From Candidatus Nitrohelix vancouverensis (GTDB lineage Bacteria > Nitrospinota > Nitrospinia > Nitrospinales > VA-1), in the NCBI GenBank assembly GCA_015698305.1, contig CP048620.1, positions 1,514,557 through 1,578,556 on the forward strand: a stretch of DNA of 64,000 nucleotides, in the 5' to 3' direction. Each line of letters opens with the position of its first letter. Position 1 is the first letter of the stretch. Made by a program: the position numbers and the translations under genes. The notes beneath the pieces were generated by a model. It was given only the letters and a program-made list of their open reading frames with translations, was not told the origin of the DNA and did no database searches. Below, in pieces: positions 42,583-50,663 of this stretch.

Positions 42583-42707
42583 TTGAAGCTGGATTCAGGG
42601 TTGAGAGCGCCGAGAACGAGAACGAGGATCGTCAGAACCACGATCATGATGAGCGGAATGAGTAGAACTTTTTTATATTCTTTTACAAAACCTGCGATTT
42701 TATCCAT
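42570..42707 (-). CDS. 45-aa single-span membrane protein, DUF5989-like
   Basis: This is a very small protein with an amphipathic N-terminus (MDKIAGFVKEYKK), one membrane helix (about residues 14-34) and a short periplasmic tail (NPESSFNYLG). Its plan resembles DUF5989 proteins, tiny membrane proteins found beside surface-glycan and carbamoyl/acyl-transfer genes. The longer open frame to 43058 overlaps the SGNH gene and has no coding character, so I use ATG 42707. It is the last gene of the minus-strand acylation operon, 85 bp after the SGNH gene. Confidence 0.6.
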   Translation of the reverse strand: MDKIAGFVKEYKKVLLIPLIMIVVLTILVLVLGALNPESSFNYLG

Positions 42708-42792
42708 GTCGACGGTGTTGGTTACTTTAGGTTGCCGGTAGAACAAAGCGAACAAGGTTGCGACCCTGCGAGCGCTCCATTCGCGTGAATTT

Positions 42793-43914
42793 TCAATTGA
42801 GAATATCTGAAAGCGCCTGTTGTCGCAACTGGAAAGGATCGACGGGCGGGTCTTGCAGGGCGGCAACGCTTTGCGCCAGCGCCTTGGCGACTTTTTCCTG
42901 TCCGGTATCCGTGAGGTGCGCCTTGTCGAAAAAATTGATGTTCGCTCCGCTTTCATTTTCGAACAAAGTGGACAGGTCGAGAAACTCGGCGTCATTCTTT
43001 TGAGCGACGCTTTGGAACAGCTTGCGGATTTTAGGATAATAGCCGTAAATTTTTTCAATCTCCTCTTTTTCGACGGCGCTGTCGTTGGCGAATCCGCTGA
43101 GCGGTTGCAGGGCCAGAATGACCCTGCGATCCGGCGGCGCGGCGAGTTTGCAGATCGCTTCCAGATTGTGATACTGGAAGTCGAAAGCGAAGCGTTCCTC
43201 CGCCTCCTCTTCTTTTCCGCTCCACAATCCCCATGCCAGTTGGCCGCCCTTGGATTCGTAGGCGAGGTGGTAGCTGTCGGCGTATCCTTCCAGAAGAATG
43301 ACGATGTCCGGCTCCAGGTGCCAGGCGATGGAACTCAAACTGAACAGGTCCATGAAACTGGTGAAGCCGCCTTGCGCCAGGTTGAAGACTTCGTAGCGTT
43401 CTGAATCCAGATGTTGATTCAGCACAGCGGCGATGGATTGTTCGTCGCCTGTGGCGCCGTAGCCGAAAGCCACCGAACCGCCAAGCAGGATGATATTTTT
43501 AATGCCATTGGATTTGTTGGCGCGGGCCTTTTCAGCCATCGCGCGCAGGCTCAGCTTCGAACGCATGCCGAAATCGTTGGTGGAGACGAACTGCCCCTTC
43601 ACATTGGGCGTGAAGGATTTGTAGGCGACCCAGCCGCCGAGGTCGCGTTTGTGATTCATGGTGATGATGCGTTCCATCTCCTTGACGAAGCGTTCCTGAT
43701 CGAGATTTTTGAAATGCGGATCGCGTTCGACTTTTGCTATCAGCTTCTGATGATGCTCCGCCATGATATTTTTTGAGTTGAACCATTGCGCCAGTCCCAG
43801 CGAGCCGGGAGAGGATTCCATGAAATGCTGGATGACGGCGTAGGCGAAGACGACGCAGAGGACGATGACGATGTTGACTGCCTTGTTTCCCTTGTTTGGC
43901 TTAGAATCCGGCAT
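42793..43914 (-). CDS. SGNH/GDSL hydrolase-like membrane-anchored protein
   Basis: This 373-aa protein has an N-terminal membrane anchor (about residues 11-28) and an SGNH fold: block I NIILLGGSVAFGYG with the nucleophile Ser, block II NLAQGGFTSFMDLF with Gly, then IVILLEGYADSYH near block III, and the late DKAHLTDTGQEKVAKAL with the Asp-x-x-His pair. All four family blocks appear present, so activity as an esterase or acyltransferase is plausible. It overlaps the upstream 50-aa gene by 14 bp and is two genes from an MBOAT gene, so it is the likely periplasmic partner of that transporter. Confidence 0.85.
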   Translation of the reverse strand: MPDSKPNKGNKAVNIVIVLCVVFAYAVIQHFMESSPGSLGLAQWFNSKNIMAEHHQKLIAKVERDPHFKNLDQERFVKEMERIITMNHKRDLGGWVAYKSFTPNVKGQFVSTNDFGMRSKLSLRAMAEKARANKSNGIKNIILLGGSVAFGYGATGDEQSIAAVLNQHLDSERYEVFNLAQGGFTSFMDLFSLSSIAWHLEPDIVILLEGYADSYHLAYESKGGQLAWGLWSGKEEEAEERFAFDFQYHNLEAICKLAAPPDRRVILALQPLSGFANDSAVEKEEIEKIYGYYPKIRKLFQSVAQKNDAEFLDLSTLFENESGANINFFDKAHLTDTGQEKVAKALAQSVAALQDPPVDPFQLRQQALSDILN

Positions 43915-44053
43915 AGATGAATTCCCCTGCGGATTGCGAGATCATGGCGGCAACGAGGATCAGCTTGACGAGGATCCAGCACAACAGACCCGTCGTTTGC
44001 CAGAGCGAGAGCGGCGGTTTGACTTTGAAGAAGAAAAAACGAAACTCGTTCAT
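43901..44053 (-). CDS. 50-aa membrane protein between MBOAT and SGNH genes
   Basis: This is a small protein with an aromatic N-terminus (MNEFRFFFFKVKPPLSLW) and one membrane helix (about 20-40). Its ATG at 44053 overlaps the MBOAT stop in an ATGA junction, and its end overlaps the SGNH gene start by 14 bp. That coupling is good evidence that the gene is real and that the three products work together. I recognise no family. It may be an assembly or coupling subunit for the MBOAT-SGNH complex. Confidence 0.65.
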   Translation of the reverse strand: MNEFRFFFFKVKPPLSLWQTTGLLCWILVKLILVAAMISQSAGEFIYAGF

Positions 44054-45249
44054 GATGTGAAGACCTCCTCGCCGACGAAGTAGGCGCTTACCGCGAGCGC
44101 AAAGAATACATAGATTGGGCCGATGCATTGCAAAGCCAGAGAGAGGCCGGGAGAACGGTTCCAGCCGCGCCGAAACGCCAGGGACTGAATCTGTTTTTCA
44201 ATCGCCATCAAAATGCCCATGCCCGCTCCCCATAAAAACCAGGCTGGACTGAGGCGGTGCCATAAGCCGACAAATCCGAAGGACAGGATTAAGGTGAAGA
44301 CGCTGACCGCGCCTGCGCGTTTCACGCCCGCCCAGCGCACCAGATTCAACTGCATGGGGGTGAACAGATTGCGGCGCACGAATTGTCCCATGGACATATG
44401 CCAGCGCGTCCAGAATTCGGTGACGGTCGGAGAGAGAAAGGGCGCGGAAAAATTTTCCGGCGTCGGCACATTGTACAACAACCCCAGCCCGCGAGCGATT
44501 CTGGAGTAACCGGCGAAATCAAAGAAAACGTAAACGACGAGAAAGGAGGCGTCGCTCCAACTGGAGACAGTGAAAGCTCCGTCCATTCCAAAATAATAGA
44601 TGCGCATTCCCTCGGCGATCACAAATTTATAAAACAGGCCGGTGGTGATGGCGTTGAGGATCAACAGCACGGAATCTTCCGTCGGCGTTTCCGGTTGCGG
44701 GTCTGCGTCCATTGCCTGATGCTCTTCGTAGCTGTTGACGGGGCCGGACAAGAGCATGTGAAAGGGAATCAGGTAGCCGGTCAACGAGATCGGGTCCATC
44801 AAGGCTTGTTTCTTCCAGCACACGCAATGGATGGCGTCCAGACAACGAACGAATACGTAGGAAAATGACAGCGTAGCGAGAAAGGGCAGGAGCAGGTCGG
44901 GCCGCGCCCAGGGCGCGCTTTCATTCAATTGACCCAGGAAACCGGAGTTTTCCAGATTCAATTTATGCAGAATGAAGAAAAAAGTCAGCAGGCCGATGAT
45001 CGAGAATCCGCACAGAGTCCGCGTTCGACCTTCCGTCGGGGACAGGGAGGAGAAGGCGCGCAGTAAGCCCCAGAACAAGGTGATGATAGCCATCGCGCCG
45101 AGGGCCGGGAGCCAGCCCAGAAGAGCGCCGAGCGCCAGCAGGTTGACGACGCCGAAACGCAGGGTCGGGCGGATTTTAACGTTGATAGAAAGCGCGAGAT
45201 AAACGGCGACGGCGACGATCCAGAACGTAGGGTTGATGAAAATTGCCAC
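44050..45249 (-). CDS. MBOAT O-acyltransferase
   Basis: This 399-aa multi-spanning membrane protein has MBOAT motifs EFWTRWHMSMGQFVRRNLFTPM and the His segment FGFVGLWHRLSPAWFLWGAGMG. It is shorter and diverged from the MBOAT at 39803-41305. The start is GTG at 45249. Upstream lie a dedicated ACP (46-bp gap) and an FkbH-type enzyme, and downstream a tiny membrane protein and an SGNH protein. DltB is a precedent for an MBOAT that takes an acyl group from a carrier protein, so this enzyme probably moves an ACP-bound group across the membrane. Confidence 0.92.
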   Translation of the reverse strand: MAIFINPTFWIVAVAVYLALSINVKIRPTLRFGVVNLLALGALLGWLPALGAMAIITLFWGLLRAFSSLSPTEGRTRTLCGFSIIGLLTFFFILHKLNLENSGFLGQLNESAPWARPDLLLPFLATLSFSYVFVRCLDAIHCVCWKKQALMDPISLTGYLIPFHMLLSGPVNSYEEHQAMDADPQPETPTEDSVLLILNAITTGLFYKFVIAEGMRIYYFGMDGAFTVSSWSDASFLVVYVFFDFAGYSRIARGLGLLYNVPTPENFSAPFLSPTVTEFWTRWHMSMGQFVRRNLFTPMQLNLVRWAGVKRAGAVSVFTLILSFGFVGLWHRLSPAWFLWGAGMGILMAIEKQIQSLAFRRGWNRSPGLSLALQCIGPIYVFFALAVSAYFVGEEVFTS

Positions 45250-45295
45250 GGTTGTTTGTGCGGGAACGCCGCTTGGCCCAGAGGCGGGGAATGGA

Positions 45296-45553
45296 TTAGC
45301 CCGATAATTTGGAGGCCAGCAGGGCTTTCAGATTTCCGACGTTTTGCAAACCGCCGACTTCGTCGTTGGAGAATCGGATATTGAATTCTTCTTCAATATT
45401 AATGATCAGGTTCACATGGTTGAACGAGTCCCAGCCGGGGACGTCTTTTGCGGTCAGGTCGTCGCTCAGATTCAGATCGGGGGAGTTGAAGAGAACGCGA
45501 AAAATCCCCGTCAGTTTTTCAAGTTGGTCGTTTGCTAGTTCGTTTTGGCTCAT
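45296..45553 (-). CDS. Acyl carrier protein
   Basis: This 85-aa ACP has the phosphopantetheine attachment motif GWDSFNHVNLIINIEEEFNIRF; the Ser in DSF (DSL in FabF-type ACPs) should carry the prosthetic arm. Its ATG overlaps the FkbH-type gene stop (ATGA, 45550-45553), and the MBOAT gene follows. Being locked between a glyceryl-ACP synthase homologue and an MBOAT argues that this is a dedicated carrier for a surface-modifying group rather than the fatty-acid ACP. Confidence 0.93.
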   Translation of the reverse strand: MSQNELANDQLEKLTGIFRVLFNSPDLNLSDDLTAKDVPGWDSFNHVNLIINIEEEFNIRFSNDEVGGLQNVGNLKALLASKLSG

Positions 45554-47436
45554 AATTCCTTGATGGTAGTGAAATGTTTGGGCGGCGTCGCATCCGCCGC
45601 TTGCGGATCGTATAACCAGATTTCCGTTTCGCTGTCGTCGCCGCCTGTTTTTGAAAATCCCAGGCTGGAATAGAGCGACTTGACCAGCCCGTTTTTCTCG
45701 GTGGGTCTGAACTCGCCCCGGACTCGCCTTCCTTCAGCCTTTCCTAATATAAACGAAAAAATCGCCTGTTCAACCGTTCGATTCAATACCCGGCAACTCA
45801 TCAGCCAGCTTTCGATGGTCATGAGGCATTCATCCGAAATCAAATTGACGACGGCGATGATTCCCTGAGAACCGAAAGAATCTTCATAAGAGACGGCGTA
45901 CATCGCGGCGCCGTCATCCATCATGCGCTTCAGATCATTTTCCCGGTGACGCCGGGTGGTCAGATTGAACTGATTGGTTTTCTGAAATAATTGTCCGACC
46001 CGATCCATGATGCCGTCGTTGACGGGAACGAAAGTCAGGGTCACTTGAATGGCGCTTAAAAATTCTTCGATGTTGGCAAAGGACGCTTTGAATTCGCGTT
46101 GTTCCTTGAGGCGGACCGCGCGTTCGCCGCGTTGCAAGTCTTCATCCGACAGGGAGATGGCGTTGAACAAGCGGGATTGAGAGAGCCGCTCCAGCGTTCC
46201 CTGCGCGTCGGGACCGGCCCAAAGCACGTCAATATAAGGGTGCATGGACATCACCTGAGCGATTTCGTACAGGCTGTCGTCCATAAATACCATGAATTCT
46301 GGCCCGAAACCAAGCTCTTTTGAAATTTGCGAAATGCCGTCGCTCTTCGGGTTCCAGCCCAATTGGGTGGAGGCGAAATCGTTGAGGACGAGCGGCAGGT
46401 CCTTGTTGTCGTCGAAGATGCTTTTTACGGCGGGATCGTTCCGGCTCATGCCTGCGAGCAGAACGCCCAGGGCTGGCAAGGCCTTGAGGTATTCCTGGAT
46501 CATGTAATAACCGAGCGCGTCGGGAGAGTCTTGACCGCAGACCACGCCAAAGCTTCCCAATTCCGCGACCTCTCCTCCCCACAAGGTGTTGTCCCAGTCG
46601 CTCACCAGGGCGCGATGCGTTTTGCCGCAAACATGGGCGATGCCGGAAGCCAGCTCGCGCGCGGCGGCGAGAGCGCCCTGCATTTCGTAAGCCATGCGCG
46701 CGCGCAAATAATTGGAGCGCCCCATGCTCTGGCGTCCGCCTGAACTGAACATTGCGCCTGCGAGATCGACGACGCGAACGCGGCGGGAACTGAGGCGCGT
46801 CAGCCCTTCGTTGAAACGCGAGACCGCCAGGTTCCAGCCCATCAATTCGTCGCGCGCCACCATGCCGCCGGGCAGGGCGTAGGCGGGGCCGGGAAGATTG
46901 CCGATCAGGATGTCGGCGTCGCTATGCGTTTCCAAAGCCTGAACGAGACTGGACAAGGCGTTTTGGGCCTGCTCCAGATCGCTTTGATGCGATAGAGAAG
47001 AAGAGCCGGTGTAGCGTTTGAGCCAGCGCTCTGAAAAAAACAGCAGGGCGATGTCGGGCTTGTTTTCGTAGAGCGGCGACTTCGGGTCGAGAACGCTTTG
47101 CTCGATGGAATCGAAACCGGGAAGATAAGTTTCGACTTGAACGCCTTGAGCCGCGGCGAAGAGCGAGATCATCGGGCCGAAATGGTCGGCGGTGAAATCC
47201 GTAATGAGCGCCGCTTTCTTGCGAACGGCGTTGGGTTTGAGTTCAGGTTTGCCCCAGCCGGACCAGATATTGAACAGGCGCTGATAGCTCATGAAAGTGT
47301 GGCCCGGTTGCAAAATCGCCAGTCGCAACATGGCGGCGGATGCGGGGCTGACCGGTTCTTTCGCCGCTTGTTCAAGAATTTGCAGGGCCTGGCTCAGCTT
47401 GCCGGTGAACAGTTCGCGTAAAAAATCATTGAGCAT
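45550..47436 (-). CDS. FkbH-like HAD-IIIC enzyme (putative glyceryl-ACP synthase)
   Basis: This 628-aa protein has three parts: an N-terminal domain (about 1-265) of the type found in long FkbH proteins, a HAD subfamily IIIC domain starting at ALVSDWDNTLWGGEVAELG with the nucleophile motif DWDNT, and a C-terminal GNAT-like domain (SCRVLNRTVEQAIFSFILGK, then GEFRPTEKNGLVKSLYSSLGF). Characterised FkbH enzymes take 1,3-bisphosphoglycerate, remove phosphate and load a D-glyceryl unit on an ACP. The ACP gene overlaps its stop by 4 bp, which supports that reaction here. No glyceryl-ACP dehydrogenase gene is nearby, so the unit may be used directly. Confidence 0.88.
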   Translation of the reverse strand: MLNDFLRELFTGKLSQALQILEQAAKEPVSPASAAMLRLAILQPGHTFMSYQRLFNIWSGWGKPELKPNAVRKKAALITDFTADHFGPMISLFAAAQGVQVETYLPGFDSIEQSVLDPKSPLYENKPDIALLFFSERWLKRYTGSSSLSHQSDLEQAQNALSSLVQALETHSDADILIGNLPGPAYALPGGMVARDELMGWNLAVSRFNEGLTRLSSRRVRVVDLAGAMFSSGGRQSMGRSNYLRARMAYEMQGALAAARELASGIAHVCGKTHRALVSDWDNTLWGGEVAELGSFGVVCGQDSPDALGYYMIQEYLKALPALGVLLAGMSRNDPAVKSIFDDNKDLPLVLNDFASTQLGWNPKSDGISQISKELGFGPEFMVFMDDSLYEIAQVMSMHPYIDVLWAGPDAQGTLERLSQSRLFNAISLSDEDLQRGERAVRLKEQREFKASFANIEEFLSAIQVTLTFVPVNDGIMDRVGQLFQKTNQFNLTTRRHRENDLKRMMDDGAAMYAVSYEDSFGSQGIIAVVNLISDECLMTIESWLMSCRVLNRTVEQAIFSFILGKAEGRRVRGEFRPTEKNGLVKSLYSSLGFSKTGGDDSETEIWLYDPQAADATPPKHFTTIKEL

Positions 47437-47444
47437 GAATTTGT

Positions 47445-48356
47445 CTACCAGATGTCGTTGTGTTTTTTTTGCAGAACGACCGCCATCGAGCGCGGCAGAA
47501 ACTGTTGCGAGCGCGGGTGCGTGTCGGGAGCGGCGGAATGCATGGCGACGGCGCGGAACCCGGCGCGTTCCACCATTTGCAAAATTTCGGATTCTTTTTT
47601 GAACTCGGCGATATGGTCCGCTTCGGCGGCGGTCAGGGCGGCGGTCACGAATGCCCAGGCTCCGGGTTTCAGGTTGCGGGCGAGATTGTCGAACAGGCGT
47701 TGCGGTCCTTCGAGGTGTTCGAGAAGGAAGCAGGACACGCCGGCGTCGTACAAGCTCTCATCCTGGTGCTCCAGGGCGTCGGCGACGGAAAACCTGACCT
47801 GGCTTGAGGCTTTCGCGGTTTCCGCCATGGCGGAAGCGATGCCCACCGAATGGCGGCTGATGTCAATGCCCTGCGAGATCCAGCCTTTTTTATCCTGCAA
47901 GGTCAATAAACTCCAGACGCCGGAGCCGGAACCGAGATCGAGCAGTCTCCCTTCCTTTCCCTGTAGTTTGGGGAGAAAGGCGCTCCTGAAAAATTCATAG
48001 ATTTCGAGGTGGTGTTCCCAGGCGAAGGTGGTGACAAAAACGCCCCAGTGGTAGCGGTCCATGAACTCGGGATTGTCGTAGACCGTCTTGTAGACTTCGT
48101 CGTAGCTTTTATTCGGGTAATGTCCGCGCCGTTCGTATTCCATCTGCGAGCGGTTGACGTCCATCAAAAAATGCATGTAGCCTGCCGATAGCGTTTCTTC
48201 CCAGCCATCGCCCAGTTTTTGCGAGGCCCAGCCCAGCAATGTTTCTCCCAAAGCGTCGAAGGTGTCGGGGTGTCTGCGACGGGCTTTTTCGATCGCGGGG
48301 TAATAGACCTGGCAACGGTCGGAGAAATGTTCTAAAAAACGGTCGATCAGTTTCAA
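47445..48356 (-). CDS. Class I SAM-dependent methyltransferase
   Basis: This 303-aa protein has motif I RLLDLGSGSGVWSLLTLQD at about residues 136-154, an acidic-loop segment SQGIDISRHSVGIASAM, and FLLEHLEGPQRLFDNLARNLKPGAW at the later core strands. An N-terminal helical domain of about 130 residues may bind the substrate. The start is TTG at 48356 with AGGAT upstream. It lies 8 bp before the FkbH-type gene, so it may methylate the ACP-bound unit or the glycan receiving it. Target unknown. Confidence 0.85.
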   Translation of the reverse strand: MKLIDRFLEHFSDRCQVYYPAIEKARRRHPDTFDALGETLLGWASQKLGDGWEETLSAGYMHFLMDVNRSQMEYERRGHYPNKSYDEVYKTVYDNPEFMDRYHWGVFVTTFAWEHHLEIYEFFRSAFLPKLQGKEGRLLDLGSGSGVWSLLTLQDKKGWISQGIDISRHSVGIASAMAETAKASSQVRFSVADALEHQDESLYDAGVSCFLLEHLEGPQRLFDNLARNLKPGAWAFVTAALTAAEADHIAEFKKESEILQMVERAGFRAVAMHSAAPDTHPRSQQFLPRSMAVVLQKKHNDIW

Positions 48357-48512
48357 AATTCTATCCTGAATTATTGTAGCGGGTATCGGCGAAACATCGG
48401 CGCGGGAACGGGGCGACGGGTCGAGCGTTGCGGTTTGTCGCCGCCCTCAAAATTGCGAAAGCATTTTAGTATAAATTTGCAGGCAAGTCACATAAATGAT
48501 GCCTTGGAGAAC

Positions 48513-49526
48513 TTAGAGGTAACGGCGAATCCATAGCCAGTAGGCCTTCAGCAGGGGATTGAGAAAAAAATCAAGCGCCAGACTTTGCACGCCGCTGATT
48601 TGCAGATCGCTGGAAAACAGTCGGGCGATTTCCCGGTCGGCGACGGCGCGGCGGGATTGCAGGCGTCGCCGCTTCACAAGGATGCGGGGGAGCAGATCGA
48701 GCAGGTCGCCGTAGCTTTTGAGTTTGAGAAAAAACCATCCGTGCATTAGCGAGTGCGCCCATTGAGCCAACTCGACGAGCAGGAGGGGCGGCGCGAGGAG
48801 GACCAGAGACTTCAATTCCAGATATTTCAGGAGCAGGTGCAGGCGGTTTTTCTCCGAATGATAGTATTTCATCTTGCCCTTGTTGAAATGGTAGCGATGA
48901 TGAAAGACCGCGCGCGGGTTTGTCAGCAGGCGCCATCCTGCAAGACGGATGCGCCAGGACAGGTCGTGGTCCTCGTGGTAGAGGAAGAGGTCTTCGTCGA
49001 AGCCGCCCAGCTCTTCATATACTTCCCGCCTCATCATGAAAATACCGCCGCAGGCCACCTCTTCAGGCGCAAGGTCGTCGCAATCCGGTTCGTCGAGCAT
49101 ACGCGGGTAGGCGATGCCGGTGCAGTGGATGTTAACGCCGAGCGAGTTGATGGCGTTTTGTTTTTGCGAATACAGGATTTTGGGGATCACCGCTCCGATG
49201 CCGGGAACGCTTTCCAGCGCGTCGACGAGGATGGCGAAACTGTCCGGCGCGAATTCCAGATCGTTGTTGAGGAAAATCAGGTAATCGCCGCTGGCTCGTT
49301 CAAAACCGCGATTGACGGCGGTCCCGAATCCGAGATTGTCCGGGTTTTCGATCAGGAAGGTTTCGTGAAACTGTTCCTTCACCATCGCTTGTGAGCCGTC
49401 GCTGGAAGCGTTGTCGCTGACGATGATTTCGATGTCGCCATGCGTTTGTTGTTGCAGGGAGCGGATGCACCGGGCCAGCGTCTCTTTATCGTTCCAGTTG
49501 ACGATGACGGCTGAAATGCGTTTCAT
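48513..49526 (-). CDS. GT2 glycosyltransferase, rhamnosyltransferase-like
   Basis: This 337-aa GT-A enzyme has the features of the Gly/rhamnosyl GT2 group: AVIVNWNDKETLARCIRSLQ, VSDNASSDGSQ, the DxD-like FLNNDLEFAPDS, and the late LGGFDEDLFLYHEDHDLSWR acceptor segment. A C-terminal part with hydrophobic helices (about 225-300) may associate with the membrane. It belongs to the minus-strand glycan operon, 12 bp after the GT4 gene. A 156-bp gap separates it from the methyltransferase gene downstream. Confidence 0.9.
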   Translation of the reverse strand: MKRISAVIVNWNDKETLARCIRSLQQQTHGDIEIIVSDNASSDGSQAMVKEQFHETFLIENPDNLGFGTAVNRGFERASGDYLIFLNNDLEFAPDSFAILVDALESVPGIGAVIPKILYSQKQNAINSLGVNIHCTGIAYPRMLDEPDCDDLAPEEVACGGIFMMRREVYEELGGFDEDLFLYHEDHDLSWRIRLAGWRLLTNPRAVFHHRYHFNKGKMKYYHSEKNRLHLLLKYLELKSLVLLAPPLLLVELAQWAHSLMHGWFFLKLKSYGDLLDLLPRILVKRRRLQSRRAVADREIARLFSSDLQISGVQSLALDFFLNPLLKAYWLWIRRYL

Positions 49527-49538
49527 CGTTCGATTCGC

Positions 49539-50609
49539 TCAGCGCTTGTTTTTGAACAGTTCGAGAAGCTCATTGCAATTGGTATCCCAGTTCATGGACA
49601 GGATTTTTTTTTGTCCCCTTTCGGCGAGCGCGAATAGAAGCTGTTCGTCGCGCAGGAGGGATAAAAGATTTTGCGACAAGGCGGAGGCGTCTTTGGGCGG
49701 CGAGACCAGAGCGGTTTCGCCGTCGATGGCGTAATCCCGGCATCCCCCGGTGTCGGTGGTGACGAGCGCGGAACCGCAGGCCATCGCTTCCATCGGCGGC
49801 ATGCCCAGTCCCTCGTGCCAGCTTGGGCAAAGGTAAATGTCGGAAGAGGCGTAGATGTCGCGTAGTTTTTCCTTGGTGGGGCGGTAATGGTATTCGAAAT
49901 CGAATCCGGCCTTGCGGAATAGCGGAGCGGGGTCTGCCAGTTTTTCGCCGAACACGACAAGGTTTACCGTTTCGCCCGCCGCGCGTGTTTGCTGTATTGC
50001 GGCGATGCCGTCGTCGAAGCCTTTCCAGTCGTAATCATGATGGAGCATGCAGACGCGACGTGGCGAGTTCCATATTTTTTCAGCAGGATAAAACACTTCG
50101 CTGTTGACGGGGGTGACGAGAACATGGGCGGACTGCCCGTATTGGTCGCGCAGAAGGTCGCCCAGCCAGGTCGAGATGACAATCTTCTGGAAGGGCAATT
50201 GATAAGTCTGCTCCGCCGTTTTCTGGTCGCGCATCCACAGGCTTTCATGATGCTGAATGAAATAGAATTTTCGCCCGGCCTTTTCCGGTAAGGTCGCGGC
50301 AAATTCCGCCGTTTGCCATGCGGTTGCGACAAAGACGTCGGCGTCGGGAATGAGCGCGGCGTCCTTGCGCGGCAAAATTTCGATGGGTAAAGAATTTTCC
50401 ATCCAGTCGACGCTGGAGGCGGGTTTGATCGTCCCGTCGTCAAAATAGGTTTTGATTTTTTTGAGAGGTCGGCTCCATTTGACGCGCGGCGGCATGACGA
50501 ACCAGCGCACCTCGCAGCCCTTGCGCTGGAGTCGATTGGCGTATTCGAACAAGGCGCGGTTGCCGCCGCTGATGCGCGCGTATTGGTTGACCAGAAAGGT
50601 GATTTTCAT
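49539..50609 (-). CDS. GT4 family glycosyltransferase
   Basis: This 356-aa GT-B enzyme opens with VNQYARISGGNRALFEYANRL (glycine loop). Its donor half has HHDYDWKGFDDGIAAI, SDIYLCPSWHEGLGMPPMEA (E-x7-E) and CGSALVTTDTGG. It adds a sugar in the cytoplasm during glycan assembly. The GT2 gene follows directly; the 2OG-Fe(II) oxygenase gene lies 54 bp upstream. Confidence 0.9.
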   Translation of the reverse strand: MKITFLVNQYARISGGNRALFEYANRLQRKGCEVRWFVMPPRVKWSRPLKKIKTYFDDGTIKPASSVDWMENSLPIEILPRKDAALIPDADVFVATAWQTAEFAATLPEKAGRKFYFIQHHESLWMRDQKTAEQTYQLPFQKIVISTWLGDLLRDQYGQSAHVLVTPVNSEVFYPAEKIWNSPRRVCMLHHDYDWKGFDDGIAAIQQTRAAGETVNLVVFGEKLADPAPLFRKAGFDFEYHYRPTKEKLRDIYASSDIYLCPSWHEGLGMPPMEAMACGSALVTTDTGGCRDYAIDGETALVSPPKDASALSQNLLSLLRDEQLLFALAERGQKKILSMNWDTNCNELLELFKNKR

Positions 50610-50663
50610 TACGTTACCAAAAGAGATTTGTATTCGCCCTGTCGGCGAAAGGGAAAGACAAGG

